DNA of 64,000 bases from NCBI RefSeq assembly GCF_026341125.1, contig NZ_JAPEOR010000003.1:744001-808000 (forward strand). The letters are read 5' to 3'. Under the pieces are notes generated by a model, which saw nothing but the letters and a program-made list of their open reading frames with translations, ran no database searches and was not told the origin of the DNA. The translations under genes and the position numbers were made by a program. Shown in pieces: positions 1 through 8,049 of the stretch. Position 1 is the first letter of the stretch. Every line of letters begins with the position of its first letter. This DNA is from Streptomyces sp. NBC_01142. Its GTDB lineage: Bacteria > Actinomycetota > Actinomycetes > Streptomycetales > Streptomycetaceae.

Positions 1-536
1 TTCTTCTGCGCGTCGGCGAGCAGCGCCGCACCGCCGAGGACGTTGGCGGAGGAGCTGTTGCGCAGTTGCTCGGGGCTCAGCCCGGACAGCGCGGCCGCCC
101 GGTCCAGTGTCCTCAGTCTGGACGGGAGTCCGGAGGCTTTGGGCAGCGCCGCCTCGGTGACGGTGCGGGCAGGACGCGCATCGTCACCGCGCGCGTCCTC
201 GCTGCCGTGCGAATGGTGCGGAGCCTCGGCGAGTGCTGTTCTGGCATCGATCAGATGCATCGGCCCGTAGCCGCCCGTGACGCTTGCCGCGCCCCCGTGC
301 GTGTCCCAGCGGGACTGCAGATACGACACGCCGAGCAGCACGCTCTGCGGTACCTGGTACCGGTCGGAGGCCGCGGCGAAGTCGCGCTGGAGCGCAACGG
401 GCGAAGGCGGCTCCGCGGTGGCGGAAGGACCGGCCGAGAGCAGTGGCACCAGCAGTGCGGCCGACGCCACCGCGCCCGCCGTCCTCAGCATGCGCCGACG
501 GGCGCTTTTCGGTCGTGCGGGGGCGGATCCTTGCAA
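1..536 (-). CDS. Probable N-acetylmuramoyl-L-alanine amidase, N-terminal part (runs off left edge)
   Basis: The minus-strand reading frame is open from a TTG at 534-536 to the window edge. An RRRMLRTAGAV stretch precedes a hydrophobic signal segment ending near LLSAGPSATA, so the product is exported. The mature part continues with RDFAAASDRYQVP and ends in-window with NSSSANVLGGAALLADAQK, a pattern I associate with Streptomyces secreted peptidoglycan amidases and transglycosylase-like proteins. The TTG is chosen because GGAGG lies 5 nt upstream; an internal ATG (491) has no clear ribosome site. The catalytic domain is outside the window, so the amidase call rests on the N-terminal region only. 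A lytic transglycosylase-like hydrolase is an alternative. Confidence 0.6.
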   Translation of the reverse strand, partial: MQGSAPARPKSARRRMLRTAGAVASAALLVPLLSAGPSATAEPPSPVALQRDFAAASDRYQVPQSVLLGVSYLQSRWDTHGGAASVTGGYGPMHLIDARTALAEAPHHSHGSEDARGDDARPARTVTEAALPKASGLPSRLRTLDRAAALSGLSPEQLRNSSSANVLGGAALLADAQK

Positions 537-840
537 GGCAGCCTCCAGGAGCGGGTGGTGCGCGACGGGGCCGGCGGGCCGAACACGAGTACAGGGGTAT
601 CGGCTCCCGGACGATCCGTCAATCATCTGCCCTTGCAAGGAGTTCGCACGTCAGCGAGCGTGTCGTGGAGTTTCGTGGCGATGGGGCGCGGGCCTGCGGC
701 GCGTCAGTGGCGTGGACCAATGTCCTTGTCCGGAAGGCGGTTCCGGGTGTCTTCGAGTGCCGTCGGGCAACGCCGCCGTGGCGGAGAGCCGGCATCGGAT
801 TCCGGACAGCGCGGTGGGCTGGCCGGTGATGCGTCCGGTG

Positions 841-880
841 ATCGAGACGTCTGGTGTGATCGAGACGTCCGGTGATCGAG
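841..880. repeat. Short tandem direct repeat in non-coding stretch 537-991
   Basis: The unit ATCGAGACGTCTGGTGTG (841-858) is followed by ATCGAGACGTCCGGTG (859-874) and a third partial ATCGAG (875-880). The surrounding 537-991 interval shows no convincing gene on either strand. It separates the outward-reading amidase gene from the 3' end of the ROK regulator, and nothing else was recognised in it. Confidence 0.6.
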
Positions 881-991
881 TACCCGTGCCATCAACTGCG
901 CCAGGCACCGGAGGGCCGGCCCGAGGCCGCCTCCTGCCCGACGCCCGCGTCGAGTTCGAGGTCCGCGTCCCGTTCGAGGTCCGCCTGCGGG

Positions 992-2209
992 TCAGGACAC
1001 GGCAGCACGGGCCAGCTGCCGGTCCACCTGGGCCGGGGACAGGGCGTGCTCGATCGCCAGAATGCCCGCGCCGAGAGCCGCCGCGGCCTCGCCCGTACGG
1101 CTCGGCTCGATCTGCAGCACATGTGTGGCCAGCGGATGCGAGCGCCGGTAGACCGCCTCCCGTACGCCCGCCAGCAGCTGATCGTGGACCGCGGCCAGCG
1201 CGCCGCCGAGTACCACCGTGTCCGGGTTGAAGAAGTTCACCAGGCTCGCCAGGACCTCGCCGACCGCCCGGCCCGCCTCGCGCACCATGCGCACCGCGTC
1301 CCGGTTGCCGGACTTCACCAGGCGTACGACATCGCTGCCCGAGGTGGCATCCAGTCCCAGACCCGCCAGCTTCTCCGCAAGTGCGGCGCCGCCCGCGACC
1401 GCCTCCAGGCAGCCGGAGTTGCCGCAGCGGCACGGCTCCTCCTGGTCACCGACCCGGATATGGCCGATGTCGCCTGCGCAGCCCTGCGCACCCCGGTGCA
1501 GCCGGCCGTCCGCGACGATCCCGCAGCCGATGCCCGTGCCGACCTTGATGTACAGCAGATAGCGGGTGTCGGGGAACGCGCGGCGCTGCTCGGCCAGCGC
1601 CATCACGTTCACGTCGTTGTCCACCAGCGCCCGCACCCCGAAGCGCGCGGCGAAGAACTCCGGGATCGGGTACTGGTGCCAGCCCGGCATGATCGGGGGA
1701 TCCACCGGGCGCCCGGTGGAGAACTCCACCGGGCCCGGCACGCCGACACCGATGGAGCGCAGGGTTCCCGGCTGCCGTCCCGCCTCCTTCAGCAGTGTGT
1801 GCAGGGTGCGTTCCACATGGCGCAGCACGGACTCGGGCCCGTCCGCGATCGACAGCGGATCCTCCTGCGTGGCCAGCGTGGCGGCGCCGATGTCCATCAG
1901 CGCCACCCGGCAGTGCGAGGCGCCGAGGTCCACCCCGGCCACCGCGTGCTCTCGGGTGCGCAGTCGGAGTCTGCGGGGCGGGCGACCACCGGTCGAGTGG
2001 CCGGCCTCGGCCGCGGTCTCGTCGACGAAGCCGTGCGCGATGAGGGCGTCCACCCGCTGGGAGGCGGTGGAACGGGCGAGCCCGGTGATCCGGGCGATGT
2101 CCGCGCGCGTCGCCGCGGCCCCCGAACTGATCAGCGCGAGCACCTCGCCGGGGGAGTGAACGGCGGCGGATGCGCTGGGAGCCTGCGGCGGAGACATGAC
2201 AGTAACCAT
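992..2209 (-). CDS. ROK-family transcriptional regulator of the adjacent sugar operon
   Basis: 405 residues. The N-terminal winged helix-turn-helix (about residues 20-75, TRADIARITGLARSTASQRV) is followed by a ROK sugar-kinase-like domain beginning AGVDLGASHCRVAL. The ROK zinc signature is intact: CRCGNSGCLEAVAGG. This is the NagC/XylR-type architecture, a repressor whose kinase-like domain senses a sugar or sugar phosphate. It is divergent from the sugar ABC operon starting at 2378, so local control of that operon is the natural inference. The ATG at 2209 has no good ribosome site and an in-frame ATG at 2197 is the alternative. The ligand cannot be read from sequence. Confidence 0.88.
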   Translation of the reverse strand: MVTVMSPPQAPSASAAVHSPGEVLALISSGAAATRADIARITGLARSTASQRVDALIAHGFVDETAAEAGHSTGGRPPRRLRLRTREHAVAGVDLGASHCRVALMDIGAATLATQEDPLSIADGPESVLRHVERTLHTLLKEAGRQPGTLRSIGVGVPGPVEFSTGRPVDPPIMPGWHQYPIPEFFAARFGVRALVDNDVNVMALAEQRRAFPDTRYLLYIKVGTGIGCGIVADGRLHRGAQGCAGDIGHIRVGDQEEPCRCGNSGCLEAVAGGAALAEKLAGLGLDATSGSDVVRLVKSGNRDAVRMVREAGRAVGEVLASLVNFFNPDTVVLGGALAAVHDQLLAGVREAVYRRSHPLATHVLQIEPSRTGEAAAALGAGILAIEHALSPAQVDRQLARAAVS

Positions 2210-2301
2210 AGGGACGACTTTGGCTGCTTACAAGGCGGATATTGTTCGTTCATCGACGTAAGTCTCCGTCAATTCGTTTGCGGCGAAGGCTGCTTGGACT
2301 C

Positions 2302-2330
2302 TTGACAGGCGAAAGCGGGGTCAGGACATT
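2302..2330 (+). promoter_or_regulatory. Candidate housekeeping promoter of the sugar operon
   Basis: A perfect -35 hexamer TTGACA (2302-2307) is followed by a 17-nt spacer and a weak -10, GACATT (2325-2330), in the 168-nt divergent region between the ROK gene and the ATPase. An imperfect duplication of CCAAGGAGCCA (2348-2358 and 2363-2373) lies just downstream. Its second copy supplies the AAGGAG ribosome site for the ATG at 2378. The -10 is poor, so activation or an alternative start is possible. Confidence 0.45.
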
Positions 2331-2377
2331 GCTCTGCAGACCGCTGTCCAAGGAGCCAGTGCCCAAGGAGCCAGGCG

Positions 2378-3955
2378 ATGCTGACGATGCACGGCGTGTC
2401 CAAGAGCTTTCTCGGGGTGCCTGTCCTCCACGACGTGGGGCTCGACCTCGAAGCCGGCGAAGTGCACGCCCTCGTGGGCGAGAACGGCGCCGGGAAATCC
2501 ACCCTGATGAAGATCCTCGCCGGGGAGCACCTACCCGACTCGGGGACCATCACCATCGACGGCACCGCCCGCGCTTTCACCCACCCCTCGCAGGCACAGG
2601 CAGCCGGAATCGGCATCATCCACCAGGAGTTCGCCCTCCTCGACCATCGCACTGTCGCCGAGAACGTCTTCCTCGGCCGCGAACCTACCCGGCGCGGACT
2701 CGTCGACCGCAAGGCGATGGAGACGCGCACCGCCGAACTCCTCGCCGAACTCGACGAGACCGGCATCACCCCGCGCACCCTGGTCCGCGACCTCACCGTC
2801 GCCCGCCGGCAGACCGTCGAGATCGTCAAGGCCCTGGCCTCGGACGTACGTGTCCTCGTCATGGACGAGCCCACCGCACCGCTGGCCGACCACGAGGTCG
2901 AGCTGCTGTCCGCCCTCGTCCGCCGGCTCACCCGGCGCGGCCTGGGCATTCTCTACATCTCGCACCGGCTGCGCGAGGTCTTCGACCTGTCGCAGCGCAT
3001 CACCGTCCTCAAGGACGGCCGCCGCGTCAGCACACTCCGTACCCAGGACACCGACGCCGGCCAGGTCGTACGCGCCATGGTCGGCCGCGAACTCACCGCG
3101 TACTACCCGCCCCGCGCCCGCCCCGAGGAGATCGGCCCGGAGCGGCTCACCGTCACCGCCGGTGCCAACGCCCGCATCAGCGGTATCGACCTGACCCTGC
3201 GCGCGGGCGAAGTCGTCGGTGTCGCCGGCCTCCAGGGCTCCGGCCGCACGTCTCTCGCCCGCGCGCTGTTCGGCGTGGCGCCCTTCACCGCCGGTGCCAT
3301 GACCGTCGGCGGGAGAAATCTGCGGCCCGCCCGGCCCCGCGAGGCGATTCGTGCAGGCATCGCCCTGGTCACCGAGGACCGCAAGACCGAAGGCCTCGCG
3401 CTGCGCCAGTCCGTACGCGACAACGCGCTGCTCGTCACCCGCGCCGTCCCGGCCCGCGGCAGACCTCCCGCCGCACGCGAGGTCACCGCACTGCTCGCAC
3501 GCGTACGCCTGCGCTCACGCGGCGAGGACCAGCAGGCCCAGTACCTCTCCGGCGGCAACCAGCAGAAGGTCGTCATCGCCAAGTGGCTCGCCGCCCGCCC
3601 CCAGGTACTGCTCTTCGACGAACCCACCCGAGGCGTGGACGTCGGCGCCAAGGCCGCCATCCACACCCTCGTACGCGAACTCGCCCGTGAAGGCCTCGCC
3701 GTACTGATCATCTCCTCCGAGCTGCCGGAGCTGATCGGCATGAGCGACCGCATCCTCGTCATGTCGCAGGGCCGACTCGCGGGTGAACTCGCCGCGGGCG
3801 CGGGCGAGGAGGAGGTCATGCGCCTCGCCACCGGCGGCACGACGACGGCGCCCGACGCGGCGGCGGGTGCGCCGGCCGACAAGCGCGCCACCGTGCGCCG
3901 CGGCGGGCGGCCGCCCGGATCCGGTGGCCCCCACACCCCGGGAGAGGCCGAATGA
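2378..3955 (+). CDS. Sugar ABC transporter ATPase with two nucleotide-binding domains (RbsA/MglA type)
   Basis: 525 residues in the usual length range for RbsA-like ATPases. The first domain has Walker A GENGAGKST and Walker B VLVMDEPTAP; its signature motif is degenerate (LTVARRQTVEI). The second domain has the typical degenerate Walker A GLQGSGRTSLAR, a full signature YLSGGNQQKVVIAKW and Walker B VLLFDEPTRGVD. It energises uptake through the two permeases encoded next. The stop overlaps the following start (ATGA at 3952), so translation is coupled. The 3' end is Pro/Gly-rich and poorly conserved. Regulation is probably by the divergent ROK repressor. The transported sugar is unknown. Confidence 0.93.
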   Translation: MLTMHGVSKSFLGVPVLHDVGLDLEAGEVHALVGENGAGKSTLMKILAGEHLPDSGTITIDGTARAFTHPSQAQAAGIGIIHQEFALLDHRTVAENVFLGREPTRRGLVDRKAMETRTAELLAELDETGITPRTLVRDLTVARRQTVEIVKALASDVRVLVMDEPTAPLADHEVELLSALVRRLTRRGLGILYISHRLREVFDLSQRITVLKDGRRVSTLRTQDTDAGQVVRAMVGRELTAYYPPRARPEEIGPERLTVTAGANARISGIDLTLRAGEVVGVAGLQGSGRTSLARALFGVAPFTAGAMTVGGRNLRPARPREAIRAGIALVTEDRKTEGLALRQSVRDNALLVTRAVPARGRPPAAREVTALLARVRLRSRGEDQQAQYLSGGNQQKVVIAKWLAARPQVLLFDEPTRGVDVGAKAAIHTLVRELAREGLAVLIISSELPELIGMSDRILVMSQGRLAGELAAGAGEEEVMRLATGGTTTAPDAAAGAPADKRATVRRGGRPPGSGGPHTPGEAE

Positions 3956-4950
3956 ACTCGCTCAGTGCGACCGTCGCCGCGGCACCGCCCCGCGCCCCGG
4001 CCCGGGTGCGCCTCACCGACCCCGTCGTCGGCGTATGGCTGGCGGCGCTCGCCGTCACCCTCCTCGGCTGGATCGTCGTCGCCGCCCGCGGCGGGGACTT
4101 CCTCGCCCTCACCAACATCGTGGCGATCCTGCAGAACTGCGTTGCCCTCGGCCTGGTCGCCGTCGGCCAGTCCGCTGTCATTCTCACCGGCTCACTCGAC
4201 CTGTCCGTGGCCTACCTCATCAGCCTCGGCACGCTCGTCGCGGCCGAGACCATGCAGAGCGGCGGCGTCCTTACCGCCGTGATCGCCGTCCTCGCGCTCA
4301 GCGCGGCCGTCGGACTCGCCAACGGCCTCATCGTCACCGGACTGAAGGTCAACGCCTTCATCGCCACTCTCGGCAGCGCCTTCATCCTGCGCGGCTGGAT
4401 CGAGAACAACTACACCGGACCGGCCGGCAAGGTCCCCGCCTCCTTCCAGCACCTCGGCTACGACCGCCTCGGCCCGGTCCCCGTCTCCCTCTTCCTGCTC
4501 GCTGCCGTGGCCGTCGTCATGTGGCTGATCACCCGACGCACGCGCCTGGGCCATCACATGTACGCCACCGGGGGCGACGAGCACGCCGCCCGGCTCTCCG
4601 GCGTACGCACCCGCCGCACCGTCGTCGCCGCACACGTCCTCTGCTCGCTGTGCGTCGGCGCGGCCGCCCTCTTCCTCGCCGCCAGACTCGGCGCCGGAGC
4701 GCCCTGGGCGGGCACCGAAGCCCGCTACGACCTCGAGTCGATCGCCGCCGTCGTCCTCGGCGGCACCGCGCTCGCGGGCGGCCGCGGGGGAGTGGCGGGC
4801 ACCCTCGGCGGGGTCCTCGTCCTGGCCGTACTCGACAGCGTCTTCAACCAGCTCTCCGTCGACCCCTTCTTCAAGAACGTCGTACGGGGCGTCGTCATCA
4901 TCGCGGCCGTCGCGCTCTACGCGCGGCGCTCGACAAGGAGGCCCGCATGA
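3952..4950 (+). CDS. Sugar ABC transporter permease 1 (RbsC-like)
   Basis: 332 residues with about eight to ten hydrophobic segments. It has the diagnostic GSLDLSVAYLISLG loop of ribose/xylose-type permeases (BPD_transp_2 family) and the C-terminal VVLGGTALAGGRGGVAGTLGG motif. The ATG overlaps the ATPase stop by four bases, and its own stop overlaps the next ATG in the same way. The presence of two different permeases implies a heterodimeric membrane channel. Confidence 0.92.
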   Translation: MNSLSATVAAAPPRAPARVRLTDPVVGVWLAALAVTLLGWIVVAARGGDFLALTNIVAILQNCVALGLVAVGQSAVILTGSLDLSVAYLISLGTLVAAETMQSGGVLTAVIAVLALSAAVGLANGLIVTGLKVNAFIATLGSAFILRGWIENNYTGPAGKVPASFQHLGYDRLGPVPVSLFLLAAVAVVMWLITRRTRLGHHMYATGGDEHAARLSGVRTRRTVVAAHVLCSLCVGAAALFLAARLGAGAPWAGTEARYDLESIAAVVLGGTALAGGRGGVAGTLGGVLVLAVLDSVFNQLSVDPFFKNVVRGVVIIAAVALYARRSTRRPA

Positions 4951-5951
4951 CGACGGCAACGGCCCCCGCGGCCAGGCGAGTCGTACGCACCCTGGGCACC
5001 GGCGCCCCCGTGTACGTCCTGCTCGTCGTGCTGCTCGCGGCGCTCGCCCTCACCGATCCCGGCTTCTTCGAGCCCGACCGCTTCCTCGCCTTCGTCAAAC
5101 GCGCCGCTCCTCTGGTCATCCTCGCCGCCGGGCAGTACCTGGTCATCGTCTGCGGAGAGTTCGACCTCTCCGTGGGCGCGATCGTCACCGCGGGCGTGGT
5201 CGTCGCCGCCGAGCTCTACGGATCCTTCCCCTCCGCGCCCTGGCTGCTGGTCACGGCGGTACTGCTTGTCGCCGGAGCGCTCGCGGGGCTGCTCAACGGG
5301 CTGATCACCACCGTTCTGCGGGTGCCGTCGTTCATCACCACCCTCGGCATGATGCTCATCCTCGAAGGTGCCGTCTTCTTCTGGACCGGCGGATCCCCGC
5401 ACGGCGCGCTCCCCGCCGCCTTCCGCCAGCTCGGCCGCGGCACCGCGTTCGGCTGGCTGCCCTGGGCCGTCCTCGCCTGCCTCGCCGCCGGAGGCGCCGC
5501 CGTCCTCCTGATGCGCTCCGACTTCGGCCGCACCCTCCTCGCAACCGGCGACAGCGAACGAGCGGCAGCACTCGCCGGCGTACGTGTCGCCCGGGCCCGC
5601 ACCGTCGCCTTCATCCTCTCGGGTACCGCCGCCGCACTCGCCGCCGTCCTCGTCGGAGGCTTCTCCGGAGTCTCGGCCCAGGCCGGCCGCGGCTATGAAT
5701 TCGAAGCCATCACCGCCGTGGTCCTCGGCGGGGTGGTCCTCGGCGGCGGCCGCGGATCCGTCGTCGCCGCCATGGCCGGGGCCTTCTCCCTCCAGGCCCT
5801 GTTCACCCTGCTCAATCTTCAGGGCGTGTCCGGCGCCCTCGAATCCGCTGTCCAAGGGGTCATCGTCATCGCCGCCGTGGGCCTCGGCGCCGCCGACTGG
5901 TCCCGGCTGCGCCGCCGCCGTATGCACTCGCCGGAAGGGAAACCCTCATGA
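4947..5951 (+). CDS. Sugar ABC transporter permease 2 (RbsC-like)
   Basis: 334 residues from the ATG at 4947, which overlaps the previous stop (ATGA). The open frame extends far upstream inside the ATPase and permease genes, but that extension is out-of-frame shadow; the true N-terminus is MTTATAPAARRVVRTLG. The BPD_transp_2 hallmarks CGEFDLSVGAIVTAG and VVLGGVVLGGGRGSVVAAMAG are present, with multiple membrane helices. The sequence is clearly a paralogue of permease 1 but divergent, so the two probably pair. The stop overlaps the start of the binding-protein gene. Confidence 0.92.
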   Translation: MTTATAPAARRVVRTLGTGAPVYVLLVVLLAALALTDPGFFEPDRFLAFVKRAAPLVILAAGQYLVIVCGEFDLSVGAIVTAGVVVAAELYGSFPSAPWLLVTAVLLVAGALAGLLNGLITTVLRVPSFITTLGMMLILEGAVFFWTGGSPHGALPAAFRQLGRGTAFGWLPWAVLACLAAGGAAVLLMRSDFGRTLLATGDSERAAALAGVRVARARTVAFILSGTAAALAAVLVGGFSGVSAQAGRGYEFEAITAVVLGGVVLGGGRGSVVAAMAGAFSLQALFTLLNLQGVSGALESAVQGVIVIAAVGLGAADWSRLRRRRMHSPEGKPS

Positions 5952-7171
5952 CCGCCATCCGTACGATCCGCAGACGATCCCTCGTCGCCGCCGCCGCCGC
6001 GCTGCTCGGCACGGCGCTCATCGCCTCGTGCACGAGCGACGCGCCACCGGACAAGCCCGCAGGAGCGGCCGGCAGCTCGTCCGCGGGCGACTCCGGTACC
6101 GGCGCGCAGTCGAAGTTCTTCCAACAGGCCGAGTACGAACGGCAGCTGGCGCTCGGCAAGCAGACACCCGAGGGCCCGGCCGGCAAACCCTGGGAGCAGA
6201 TGATCGGCCCGCAGCTGACCGACACGGCGCAGTACAGGAAGCAGGGCCGGGGCATCCATCTGTGCTTCTCCAACGCCGGTGTCTTCAACCCCTGGCGGCA
6301 GGTCGGCCTGAAGAACATGAAGGCCGAAGTGAAGCTCCACAAGGAGATCACCAAGTTCACCGTCCTCGATGCCCAGGGCAAGGACGACAAACAGATCTCC
6401 GACATCCAGGAGCTGGCAGGACGGGACTGCGACGCCCTGATCGTCTCCCCGAACACCACCGCCACCCTCACGCCCGCGGTCGAGCAGGCCTGCGCCAAGC
6501 TGCCCGTCATCGTCTTCGACCGGGGAGTGGAGACCGACTGTGCGGTCACCTTCATCAACCCGATCGGCGGCTACGGATACGGCGCGGTCGCCGCCGACTT
6601 CCTCGTAGGGAAGGTCAAGCCCAAGGGCAAGATCCTCGCCCTGCGCATCTCGCCCGGCGTCGACGTCCTGGAGACCCGCTGGTCCGCGGCGAAGGTCGCC
6701 TTCGACAAGAGCGAACTCGACGTCGTGGACGTGAAGTTCACCGACGGCGACCCCGCCAGGACCAAGTCGGTTGTCACCGACGCCCTCACCCGGCACGGTG
6801 ACATCGACGGCGTATGGATGGACTCCGGGGCGACCGCCGTCGCCGCCGTCGAGGCCTTCGAGGACGCGGGCAAGGACGTGCCGCCGCTCACCGGGGAGGA
6901 CCAGCAGGACTTCCTTCAGGCATGGAAGGAGAAGAATCTCACCGCGATCGCCCCGACCTACCCCACCTTCCAGTGGCGTACGCCCGTCATCGCCGCATTG
7001 AGGATTCTGGACGGGCAGCAGGTGCCCAAGGAGTGGAAGCTCCCGCAGCCCACCGTCACCCAGGACACTCTCGACAAGTACCTCGAGCCCGGCATGCCGC
7101 CGCTGCACTACGCGATGTGCGGCTGCGAGAAGCTGCCAGGATTCCCCGAGGCCTGGGGCGGCAGGAAGTGA
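5948..7171 (+). CDS. Sugar ABC transporter substrate-binding lipoprotein
   Basis: 407 residues. It has a twin-arginine-like RTIRRRSL start, a hydrophobic segment and a lipobox-type LIASC, so Cys is expected to be lipidated and the protein displayed on the outer membrane face. The body follows the periplasmic-binding-protein-like fold of RbsB relatives (LCFSNAGVFNPWRQVGLKNM; DALIVSPNTTATLTPAV; PVIVFDRGVETD; GDIDGVWMDSGATA). It is longer than classical ribose-binding proteins and has a C-terminal tail with MCGCEKLPG. ATGA overlap with permease 2 and GTGA overlap with the isomerase gene place it in the same transcript. The ligand is unknown. Confidence 0.9.
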   Translation: MTAIRTIRRRSLVAAAAALLGTALIASCTSDAPPDKPAGAAGSSSAGDSGTGAQSKFFQQAEYERQLALGKQTPEGPAGKPWEQMIGPQLTDTAQYRKQGRGIHLCFSNAGVFNPWRQVGLKNMKAEVKLHKEITKFTVLDAQGKDDKQISDIQELAGRDCDALIVSPNTTATLTPAVEQACAKLPVIVFDRGVETDCAVTFINPIGGYGYGAVAADFLVGKVKPKGKILALRISPGVDVLETRWSAAKVAFDKSELDVVDVKFTDGDPARTKSVVTDALTRHGDIDGVWMDSGATAVAAVEAFEDAGKDVPPLTGEDQQDFLQAWKEKNLTAIAPTYPTFQWRTPVIAALRILDGQQVPKEWKLPQPTVTQDTLDKYLEPGMPPLHYAMCGCEKLPGFPEAWGGRK

Positions 7172-8049
7172 AGCCCCGCGCACTCGGCGCGAACCCCTGG
7201 ATCTGGCATTCGCCGATCACCCACGAAGCGCTCGTCGACGTCCTGCCCAAGCTGTCCACCTGGGGCTTCGACTGTGTCGAACTCCCACTGGAGCAGGCCG
7301 GGGACTGGGATCCGGCGGCCGCCGCCGAGCTCCTGGACGCGACCGGCCTGTTCCCTGCCGCCGTCATCGCCGTCATGCCCCCGGACCGCGATCTCGTCCG
7401 CACCGACCCGGCGACCGTCCGCGCCACCCAGGACTATCTGCTGCGCTGCATCGACACGGCGAGCGCCGTCTCGGCCCCCGTTGTCGCGGGCCCCCTCTAC
7501 GCCGCCGTCGGACGCACCTGGCGGCTGGACCCCTGCGAACGGGCCACCGCCTACGAGGAGTTGCGCACCCACCTCGCCCCCGTTGTCGACCATGCGCGGG
7601 CCGCGGGTGTACGGATCGGGGTCGAGCCGCTCAACCGCTACGAGACCAGCCTGATCAACACCGTCGCCCAGTGCCTCGAAGCCCTCGACGGCCTGGACCC
7701 GCACACCATCGGCCTCGCCCTCGACACCTACCACCAGAACATCGAGGAGCGTTCGCTGGCCGGAGCCGTACGGCAGGCCGCGGGCCGCATCGTCCATGTC
7801 CAGGTGTGTGCGAACGACCGTGGCACCCCCGGAGCCGACCCTCTCGACTGGCTCGGTTTCCTCGCCGCGCTCACCACCCACGGCTACCGGGGCCCGCTGT
7901 GCATCGAGTCGTTCACCGCCCACAACGACGCCATCGCCGTGGCGGCCTCCGTCTGGCGCCCCCTCGCCGCGACCCAGGACGCCATCGCCACCGAGGGCCT
8001 GGCCTTCCTGCGTTCCCACCTCACCCCACCAGAGAGGACCGGCTCATGA
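7168..8049 (+). CDS. Sugar phosphate isomerase/epimerase, TIM-barrel (D-psicose/tagatose 3-epimerase-like)
   Basis: 293 residues from GTG 7168, which overlaps the binding-protein stop. The open frame runs further upstream but only as shadow. Family features are GVRIGVEPLNRYETSLINT with the metal-binding Glu, LALDTYHQNIEE (Asp and His ligands), IVHVQVCANDRGTPG, and the second catalytic region GPLCIESFTAHND. AP-endonuclease-2-like TIM barrels of this type epimerise or isomerise ketoses with a divalent metal. Its place in the operon suggests cytoplasmic conversion of the imported sugar. The exact substrate is not inferable. Confidence 0.85.
   Translation: MKPRALGANPWIWHSPITHEALVDVLPKLSTWGFDCVELPLEQAGDWDPAAAAELLDATGLFPAAVIAVMPPDRDLVRTDPATVRATQDYLLRCIDTASAVSAPVVAGPLYAAVGRTWRLDPCERATAYEELRTHLAPVVDHARAAGVRIGVEPLNRYETSLINTVAQCLEALDGLDPHTIGLALDTYHQNIEERSLAGAVRQAAGRIVHVQVCANDRGTPGADPLDWLGFLAALTTHGYRGPLCIESFTAHNDAIAVAASVWRPLAATQDAIATEGLAFLRSHLTPPERTGS

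Noticed and set aside
3783..4946. In-frame upstream extension of permease 2
   Set aside because: It lies inside the ATPase and permease 1 genes out of their frame and is Arg/Pro-rich; the coupled ATG at 4947 gives the normal family N-terminus.
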